The notes under the pieces are model-generated. The model had not been told where the DNA came from and searched no databases. It saw nothing but the letters and a program-made list of their open reading frames with translations. This document shows, piece by piece, positions 1-5,763 of a DNA stretch of 64,000 nt (positions within the stretch are counted from its first letter, which is position 1; the number at the start of each line of letters is the position of its first letter). The position numbers were made by a program, and so were the translations under genes. This stretch comes from Coneutiohabitans sp964457925 (GTDB taxonomy: Bacteria > Zhuqueibacterota > Zhuqueibacteria > Zhuqueibacterales > Zhuqueibacteraceae): assembly GCA_964457925.1 (NCBI GenBank), contig CAYWGH010000013.1, positions 62,001 to 126,000 on the forward strand, read 5' to 3'.

Positions 1-1368
1 GACTATGCCAATCTCGAAGTCACCGGCAAAGCCGTGTTAATCATGCGCTATTCGCCGGGTTTGAACGATCCGCACAGTGGCTTTGCCAAATTCGAGGGCA
101 TGCGCTTTAAAGCCACAACCGCGCGCGAGCATGGCGCAGCAGCGTTGTTGGTCGCCACCGGGAGCTTGAGCGATTCCGTTGATGCTCTGCCCAAATTGAG
201 TTACGATCGCGCCGCAGGCGATGCCGGCCTGCCGGTTTTGTTTATCAAGCGAAACGTCGCGAATTGGTTGCTGGCCGGTGTTGGCCAGTCGCTCGATTCA
301 TTGCAGCAGCAGATCAACACGACGCAGCAACCGCAATCTTTGCTCATTCCTGCAACGAAAATTCAATTGCAGGCAGAGGTCAAACCGGTTCGCCGGGTTG
401 CCGCAAACATTGTGGGCGTGCTGCCGGGCAGCGATCCGGTATTGCAGAAGCAGGCCGTGGTTATTGGCGCGCATTATGATCATCTCGGCCGCGGCAGCGA
501 AGGCAGCCGCAGCCCGGACAGCCTCAATGGCATTCATAACGGCGCGGATGACAATGCTTCCGGCACAGCAGGCTTGTTGGAATTGGCGCAATACTTTTCA
601 ACGCAAGCCGTGAAGCCCAAGCGCTCACTGGTGTTCCTGGCGTTCGCCGCGGAAGAATTGGGGTTGTTAGGCTCGGCGCATTATGTGACTCAACCCTTGT
701 TTCCGCTTGACAGCACCATCGCCATGATCAATATGGACATGATTGGCCGTATGAAAGACAGCACGCTCGTGGTGCAAGGCACCGGCACCTCGCCAAGCTG
801 GCCGGCGTTGTTGGAACGCTTGAATTCTGACCGTCGCTTGAAGTTGAAATCCGTCAAAGACGGCCAGGGCCCGAGTGATCATGCCTCGTTTTACAACAAG
901 AACATACCGGTGCTGTTTTTCTTTACCGATATTCACGAAGATTATCATCGCGTCACCGACGACGCCGACAAGATCAACGCCCAGGGCCAGGCGCAGGTGT
1001 TGAATTTTGCGGCAGAAGCAATTTTTGAAATCGCCAATTCGGACTCTCTGCCGCTATTTACAAAAACCGATTCGGAGCGCCGTCAGATGAGCGCGTTTCG
1101 CGTCAGTCTCGGCACCATGCCGGATTACGCTGCGGAGGTGGAAGGCCTGAGGCTGAGCGGCGTGCGCGAGGGTGGACCCGGGGCGCGGGCCGGGCTGCAA
1201 GCGGGCGATGTCATCATTAAATTCGGCGAGATTGACATCAAAAATATCTATGATTATACCTATGCCCTTGGGGAACATGCTCCCGGGCAAGAGGTTGATA
1301 TCATCGTGTTGCGAGGCGGTAACAAATTAACCTTTAGGATTAAACTCGAGCCCAGCCGTCGCATGTGA
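1..1368 (+). CDS. M28-family zinc metallopeptidase with PA and PDZ domains (5' end outside the window)
   Basis: The reading frame is open from base 1, so the N-terminus, including any signal peptide, lies outside the window. The visible part has three domains. The first ~110 residues resemble a protease-associated (PA) domain. An M28 aminopeptidase domain follows with the co-catalytic zinc motifs HYDHLG, ADDNASG, the EE pair in FAAEELG, MDMIGR and a late His (HEDYHRVTD). The last ~90 residues form a PDZ domain (SGVREGGPGARAGLQAGDVI). The family cleaves N-terminal residues or small peptides, usually in the periplasm or outside the cell, and the PDZ domain probably binds the substrate or a partner. 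All expected metal ligands are visible, so the enzyme should be active. The next gene lies 359 bp downstream, so this is probably the last gene of its unit. Confidence 0.9.
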   Translation, partial: DYANLEVTGKAVLIMRYSPGLNDPHSGFAKFEGMRFKATTAREHGAAALLVATGSLSDSVDALPKLSYDRAAGDAGLPVLFIKRNVANWLLAGVGQSLDSLQQQINTTQQPQSLLIPATKIQLQAEVKPVRRVAANIVGVLPGSDPVLQKQAVVIGAHYDHLGRGSEGSRSPDSLNGIHNGADDNASGTAGLLELAQYFSTQAVKPKRSLVFLAFAAEELGLLGSAHYVTQPLFPLDSTIAMINMDMIGRMKDSTLVVQGTGTSPSWPALLERLNSDRRLKLKSVKDGQGPSDHASFYNKNIPVLFFFTDIHEDYHRVTDDADKINAQGQAQVLNFAAEAIFEIANSDSLPLFTKTDSERRQMSAFRVSLGTMPDYAAEVEGLRLSGVREGGPGARAGLQAGDVIIKFGEIDIKNIYDYTYALGEHAPGQEVDIIVLRGGNKLTFRIKLEPSRRM

Positions 1369-1608
1369 GACAAACCGGCCATCGACTGTTATCGTAACCA
1401 TTCCCGCCGTTGGCTGAGAAATCCAGCCGCATGACATCTGGTTGTGGTCAAGGCGCCGTAAACTTTGGCATAATACTTGTTTGAAGTTTCCCGAGTTTTT
1501 ATGTAACGCTCAGTTCGTTGTAGAATCGAATAAAGTGCACCACTCTTCTAATCATCATTGTATCACCGTAAGACGGCGATTTACAGGATTTGTGATGGCC
1601 TTGCTCGA

Positions 1609-1637
1609 TTGCGTGCAAGCAGGCGCGATTCTATAGT
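1609..1637 (+). promoter_or_regulatory. Candidate sigma70-type promoter for the AgmX-like gene
   Basis: TTGCGT at 1609-1614 and TATAGT at 1632-1637 are separated by exactly 17 bp, about 90 bp before the GTG start at 1728. It lies in the 359-bp gap 1369-1727. I see no convincing gene or RNA in the rest of that gap; the short open frames there lack a ribosome site and any recognisable protein. Confidence 0.4.
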
Positions 1638-1727
1638 TAGCCCGCTTTTTCCTCTACCAAACTGGAAATTGCAATTACGGTTTCGAAATTTTTCTCTTGA
1701 CGCTTTGCAAATGTTGGAGCTAGGCAC

Positions 1728-3038
1728 GTGGATCATTTGTACGACAGCGCTCAACTCGAACAAGCCCCTAATCTTTCTGCACCGCCCGATGATCGGCCTC
1801 CCGCACCGGCGCGTGAGCCGTTCGATGATGACGATGTGATCACGGGTTTTCCGAAAGAGTTTAACCGTCATTTCTGGGAGACGCTGGACCGGCGTTTTCT
1901 CATTATTCTTGTATTCGTATTGATGGTCGAGCCGTTGATCATCATCTATAATCTCTGGAATCACCAGCCCGGCATGAATGAATCTGAGATGGCGCGTTTA
2001 CAGGCGAAATATGCGGAAACGTTCCTGTCAGAATTCGAAGTGGAACAACCGGCGCAGAGCAATATGACGCCGAATGAATTGTTGCTCTACGCCTCCGAAT
2101 ATGTTCCCTCCATCATTGATGAAGCTTTGGGCGGCGCCGGTGTGCCAACGATGAGTCCGTCCTCGCGGCCGGGCGCAGGCACACCGGAAGCGCGCGGCGC
2201 CACACGCGAAGCGAGCGAAATACATCGCCGCATTTCGATGGCCGCGCGCGAGAAAGCGCGTCAGGCGTTGTCGGAAGAGGTTGGGCGCGTTGGCTTGCTT
2301 GGCTTGCTCACCAGCAACAGTGATCTTGCGGATCCCGGCAGCCGCTTTGTTTCATATGAACCGGTGCAGGATGTGCTTGAGCACGGAATCGCGCAGGCCA
2401 ACGATTTGGAAGAAGTGTTGTCCCAGGTAAAAACGCTGCGCGTGCCGCGTGTGGGCCAGGATTTTTTTGGCGCACCGGTTGGCGGCGCGAGCGGCGGATT
2501 GTTGGGCTATGGCGGATTTGATCCCAGCAAAGTGATGATCGCCCATCGCGACATGCGCGGCGAGCGGCATACGGCCTCGGGCGTGCAAGCAGAAGAAATC
2601 GTCACCAACCTTGCGCCCGCACCTAAAAAAGAAGTGAAAGCCTCCCGCACCTTTGAAAAAATTGAGCCGGTGGAGAACCTGGTTGAAGAAGCCGCCATTC
2701 CTGGCATTGGCGCGTTGGCGCGCAAACGCACGCGCGAGAAAGCCTCCCGTGATCCGGAGAAGATGCGTGAAATTGTGCTGGCGCACAGCGCCGCCATTCA
2801 AGATTGCTATCGCCAAGCCCTGAAAAATGATGCCACGCTCAAAGGCAAGGTCACCGTGCGTTTCACTGTCTCTGCTGCCGGCAAAGTCAAAGAAGCCAGC
2901 GTCGTTTCCTCCACCTTCAATCTGCCGGAACTGGATGTCTGTATTCTCAAAAAGATTTTGCGTTGGAATGACTTTGGACGAATGGATCCTTCCACTGCAG
3001 ATGTGACCTTGAAACAGGTTTACGTTTTTGGCTATTGA
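1728..3038 (+). CDS. AgmX/PglI-type TonB-like C-terminal domain membrane protein
   Basis: This 436-residue protein has an acidic, proline-rich cytoplasmic head and a single membrane segment at about residues 63-84 (FLIILVFVLMVEPLIIIYNLW). A long, charged, Ala- and Glu-rich periplasmic region follows. The C-terminal ~95 residues resemble the TonB-fold AgmX/PglI domain (paired Cys in AIQDCYRQAL and LDVCILKKI, with GKVTVRFTVSAAGKV between them). Such proteins were first linked to gliding motility in myxobacteria and occur widely in envelope-spanning machines. The two conserved cysteines probably form a disulfide. The start is the GTG at 1728, preceded by a GGAG 8 bp upstream. No ExbB/ExbD-type partner is adjacent, so the energy-coupling partner is unknown. 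The domain call is confident and the biological role is not. Confidence 0.75.
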   Translation: MDHLYDSAQLEQAPNLSAPPDDRPPAPAREPFDDDDVITGFPKEFNRHFWETLDRRFLIILVFVLMVEPLIIIYNLWNHQPGMNESEMARLQAKYAETFLSEFEVEQPAQSNMTPNELLLYASEYVPSIIDEALGGAGVPTMSPSSRPGAGTPEARGATREASEIHRRISMAAREKARQALSEEVGRVGLLGLLTSNSDLADPGSRFVSYEPVQDVLEHGIAQANDLEEVLSQVKTLRVPRVGQDFFGAPVGGASGGLLGYGGFDPSKVMIAHRDMRGERHTASGVQAEEIVTNLAPAPKKEVKASRTFEKIEPVENLVEEAAIPGIGALARKRTREKASRDPEKMREIVLAHSAAIQDCYRQALKNDATLKGKVTVRFTVSAAGKVKEASVVSSTFNLPELDVCILKKILRWNDFGRMDPSTADVTLKQVYVFGY

Positions 3039-3071
3039 GTGCGATTTATAGAAGTGCTGATTTTTGTTAAT

Positions 3072-3112
3072 TCACTTGAAGATAAATTTCATCTCTCTTT
3101 TTTTTCAAGTGA
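3072..3112. repeat. Inverted repeat with a T-rich loop downstream of the AgmX-like gene
   Basis: TCACTTGAA (3072-3080) is perfectly complementary to TTCAAGTGA (3104-3112), with a 23-nt loop that contains a run of eight or more T. It lies 33 bp past the stop codon and could act as a transcript end or 3' stability hairpin. This is a structural observation only. Confidence 0.4.
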
Positions 3113-3125
3113 GTTGGCGAAGGCC

Positions 3126-3202
3126 AGTAAAGCCGGGCCGGCGCAGGAATTCTCGTTGTGACGGGCGAGAGAGATTTCTGCGTAAGTCCGGCTTTACTTT
3201 TT
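3126..3202 (+). terminator. Long-loop inverted repeat followed by a T run
   Basis: AGTAAAGCCGG (3126-3136) and CCGGCTTTACT (3188-3198) are perfect 11-bp arms, and the second arm runs into TTTTT at 3198-3202. The ~50-nt loop is long for an intrinsic terminator. The stem plus T run after a gene still makes termination the simplest reading. It lies in the 473-bp gap 3039-3511, whose other occupant is the dispersed element at 3327-3425. Confidence 0.35.
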
Positions 3203-3326
3203 CCTGCCGAGTCGCTATCTTTCCCGCGATTATCTTTCTCGCTTATTGATATGATGAAATGCATATTGCAGCAAGCGAGCTTGCCGCACTTGTGATGAGT
3301 CAGAAGGATTGTAACTTATCTTGACG

Positions 3327-3425
3327 ATGTCAGATTCACTGCTGACAGGCAGAGTTCGCTGGGAATTCTAATAAATCTTACTCTGCGCTCTCCGCGCCAC
3401 TGCGGTGATTTTGGGAATGTGACAT
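3327..3425. repeat. Dispersed palindromic element, copy A (MITE- or REP-like)
   Basis: This ~99-bp segment is clearly related to 38861-38949. The two copies share identical blocks at the left end (ATGTCAGATTCAC), in the middle (AATCTTACTCTGCG) and at the right end (GGAATGTGACAT), with small indels between. The ends are imperfect terminal inverted repeats: ATGTCAGATTC against ATGTCACATTC read from the other end, 10 of 11 matching. Internal CTCTGCG/CGCAGAG-type segments could form a hairpin. It encodes no protein and lies between two unrelated genes. It could be a non-autonomous transposable element or a REP/BIME-like palindrome; no target-site duplication is obvious. Confidence 0.6.
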
Positions 3426-3511
3426 AGTCGAGTTATGCTTGTGAACAAGTCCAAAACGATTTTCAAGCATGACAATCCCGAGCGATTTACAGCCAAAATG
3501 AGAATGACAAA

Positions 3512-4264
3512 ATGATCGATCTTACCGGCAAGGTCATGTTGATTACAGGCGCCTCACGCGGTATTGGCGCTGCTGCTGCTCGTATGGCAGCGCAGGCGGG
3601 CGCCAGCGTTGCAATTAATTATGCGCAGAGCAAAGCCGCCGCCGAGCATCTTGTCGCGGAGATTTCTCAAACCGGCAAACATGCCGCTTGCTTCCAAGCG
3701 GATGTAAGCCGTTACGTTGAGGTCGAGCGTATGGTCGAAGCCGTGCTCAGGCACTTCGGCAAAATTGATGTGCTGGTCAACAACGCCGGTATTTGGACCT
3801 ACGGCGCAATTGATTCCATGCCGGAAGAAGTTTGGGATGAAACCATGTCGGTCAATCTCAAAAGCATTTATAACTGTTGCCGTCTCGTCACGCCGCATAT
3901 GAAAGCACGGCGTCAAGGCACGATCATCAACGTGTCGAGCACAGCCGGCCAGCGCGGCGAGGCGTTTCATTCGCATTATGCTGCGAGCAAAGGCGCGATC
4001 ATCAGTTTCACGAAATCGCTGGCGCCGGAATTGGCGCCATTCAACATTACGGTAAATTGCGTCGCGCCGGGTTGGGTGGCGACCGACATGTCGAACGAGG
4101 CCATTGCCGCAGAAGGGGAGAAGATCACGGGCATTATCCCGCTGCGCCGGCCCGGCACGGCGGAAGAAATTGCCGGCCCGATTATTTTTCTGGCGTCGAA
4201 TTTGGCGTCTTATCTCACCGGCGAAATTTTGAATGTGAATGGCGGCAATGTGCTGGTAGGATGA
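3512..4264 (+). CDS. Short-chain dehydrogenase/reductase (FabG-like)
   Basis: This 250-residue NAD(P)-dependent oxidoreductase has the classical SDR layout. The cofactor motif is TGASRGIG near the N-terminus, NNAG sits at about residue 90, and the catalytic Ser-Tyr-Lys set is visible (VSSTAGQRGEAFHSHYAASKGA). The C-terminal NVNGGNVLVG is the typical family ending. Its closest general resemblance is to 3-oxoacyl-ACP reductase FabG. It stands alone, away from any fatty-acid genes, so its substrate cannot be assigned. The ATG follows a purine-rich GAGAATGAC stretch. Length and motifs are normal for an active enzyme. Confidence 0.85.
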   Translation: MIDLTGKVMLITGASRGIGAAAARMAAQAGASVAINYAQSKAAAEHLVAEISQTGKHAACFQADVSRYVEVERMVEAVLRHFGKIDVLVNNAGIWTYGAIDSMPEEVWDETMSVNLKSIYNCCRLVTPHMKARRQGTIINVSSTAGQRGEAFHSHYAASKGAIISFTKSLAPELAPFNITVNCVAPGWVATDMSNEAIAAEGEKITGIIPLRRPGTAEEIAGPIIFLASNLASYLTGEILNVNGGNVLVG

Positions 4265-4362
4265 GGCAGATTCGCAGAATCCGGCGTGTCTATAAAGCGC
4301 TTTTTTGATGGCATTCATCCAGGGAACCAACATCGGCAATCTCTTGCAACCCTTTCTTGAGC

Positions 4363-5454
4363 ATGTCACGCCCAGGCAAAAATAAGCGCATGGCTCAGAA
4401 TCGGGCAGATGCGCGCGGCGACAACGAATCGGCACTACAGCTCTGGCGCTTTTTGCTCCCGCGACTGCGGCGAAACGTGTCGTCGCCAAAAGACCAACAG
4501 CCCGATCTAACTGAGATCAACCTCGCTGATCGGTCCCTTATCATCAAATCCGATTTCAGTGATCTCGCGTCCACTGCCGGCGCATATGCGGTTTATGCGT
4601 TGGCCAACGCGCTTGCATGTTATGGCGGTGAACCAAAAAGCTGCTGGGCCACACATGTTTTGCCCTCGAGTATGAATCCTGATCAGGAAAGAAACGCCGT
4701 TTTTGACGCAATCGGCCAAGCTTGTAAAATTCTCAATATTTCCTGGCAGGGGGGGCAGGCTCGAACGCTTAACAGTATCACGCAACCATTTGTCGCGAGC
4801 TATGTGCTGGCGGAGCCAGCTTCAAGTTGTCGCTTTGTTCCTCCAAATATCAAACCGGATGATTGCATCATTCTGACGGCAAACCTGGCAACGGCAGCCA
4901 CGACGCTGATTGCCTGTGAAAATGAAGCTGAACTGGCGAAAGCCTTTGATTTGCGTTTCGCCCAGCGCTGTCAACGTCTGTTCAATGAAAATCATGTGAG
5001 TCTCTTGCCGGCGGCTAAAATTGCCTGGAAAATTGCCGGCATTCATGCGATGTATGATTTATTGGAAACCAGCCTGGCCAATGCGCTGCACATGATGATG
5101 AATGCCAACGCATTGGATGTCGAGATCAACCTGGCGCAGCTTGATCTGCTGCCTGAAGCAAAAGTGGTGTGCGAGTATTTTAACCTTGCACCACTCGGCC
5201 TTATCGCGCCGGGCGCTCTCCTCATTGCCGGTGAGAGGCAGGCCTGTGAAGCGTTGCTCAACAAATATCGCCTCGCCAAAATTCCGGCAAAAATTATCGG
5301 CCACGTGCTTAAAACAGGAGAGGGACGATGGCTGGTCGATGGCGCCGAACGGGTGAGATTACCGCATTATCACGCCGATGAATTATTACGGCTGCTTGGG
5401 TCTATTGAGGAAAAAACTGCTGCCGCACCCCAGCAACTCCAAATTCCGGCTTGA
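4363..5454 (+). CDS. Divergent AIR-synthase-related (PurM/HypE-fold) protein
   Basis: This 363-residue protein has a C-terminal ~170 residues resembling the C-terminal domain of AIR synthase-related proteins such as HypE. Visible features are the region with LETSLANALHMMMNANALDVEI, the VCEYFNLAPLGLIAPGALLI segment (HypE: cell of the type LGLDPLYLANEGKL) and the ending IIGHVLKTGEGRWLV. The N-terminal half (SDFSDLASTAGAYAVYALANALACYGGEP) resembles the first PurM domain. The acidic metal/ATP-binding motif expected there, and the usual HDPTRGG segment, are not recognisable (compare HAMYDLLETS). The likely enzyme activity is therefore uncertain. I chose the ATG at 4363; a TTG at 4357 and an ATG at 4390 are alternatives, and none has a strong ribosome site. 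No hydrogenase-maturation genes lie nearby, which argues against a HypE role. Confidence 0.5.
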   Translation: MSRPGKNKRMAQNRADARGDNESALQLWRFLLPRLRRNVSSPKDQQPDLTEINLADRSLIIKSDFSDLASTAGAYAVYALANALACYGGEPKSCWATHVLPSSMNPDQERNAVFDAIGQACKILNISWQGGQARTLNSITQPFVASYVLAEPASSCRFVPPNIKPDDCIILTANLATAATTLIACENEAELAKAFDLRFAQRCQRLFNENHVSLLPAAKIAWKIAGIHAMYDLLETSLANALHMMMNANALDVEINLAQLDLLPEAKVVCEYFNLAPLGLIAPGALLIAGERQACEALLNKYRLAKIPAKIIGHVLKTGEGRWLVDGAERVRLPHYHADELLRLLGSIEEKTAAAPQQLQIPA

Positions 5455-5480
5455 CATTCACGGCTGAAGTTGTCTACTTT
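5451..5480 (+). promoter_or_regulatory. Candidate promoter overlapping the end of the PurM-like gene
   Basis: TTGACA (5451-5456) and TACTTT (5475-5480) are 18 bp apart, just before the nucleotidyltransferase remnant. The -35 box overlaps the stop codon of the upstream gene. It may be the relic promoter of the decayed gene that follows. Confidence 0.3.
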
Positions 5481-5495
5481 TTGATAAATGGATAA

Positions 5496-5621
5496 GAGAT
5501 CAATTCCCAAAACATCATCGTAGATATCAAAAGACTGATTGCCGAGTTGGAGAAGGACAATATTCGCATTGACCGCGCCATTCTCTTTGGCTCGCATGTT
5601 CATGGTATTGAAGTAAAATAA
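5496..5621 (+). pseudogene. Remnant of an MNT-type nucleotidyltransferase (antitoxin-family) gene
   Basis: An open stretch of ~41 codons, with no start codon in frame, ends at a TAA at 5619-5621. It reads like the N-terminus of small MNT/KNTase-family nucleotidyltransferases: IKRLIAELEKDNIRIDRAI followed by LFGSHVHG, matching the family pattern LFGSxxxG. The downstream metal-binding DxD and the rest of the ~100-residue protein are missing. An ATG at 5488 is in another frame and stops at once, so the gene looks broken by frameshift and truncation. Such genes often pair with HEPN partners in toxin-antitoxin modules; no partner remains. The rest of the 309-bp gap 5455-5763 holds only promoter candidates. 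Confidence 0.55.
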
Positions 5622-5669
5622 CCTCCGCCATCCATCCGCCTCTGCCGCTGTCTATTGAAGAATTTTAAC

Positions 5670-5697
5670 TTGACTAAATATGCGTAAAGACTAAATT
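5670..5697 (+). promoter_or_regulatory. Candidate promoter for the metalloprotease-propeller-barrel gene
   Basis: TTGACT (5670-5675) and TAAATT (5692-5697) have a 16-bp spacer and lie about 65 bp before the ATG at 5764. Confidence 0.4.
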
Positions 5698-5763
5698 CTC
5701 ACAATTCTCCGCCAATCGTCAAAAAACCTTCCTCTGCCCGGGACACAACTGTTCGGAGCATGC

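Noticed and set aside
1442..1636. 64-codon plus-strand frame in the gap before the AgmX-like gene
   Set aside because: No ribosome site and a composition unlike neighbouring genes; a promoter candidate overlaps its end.
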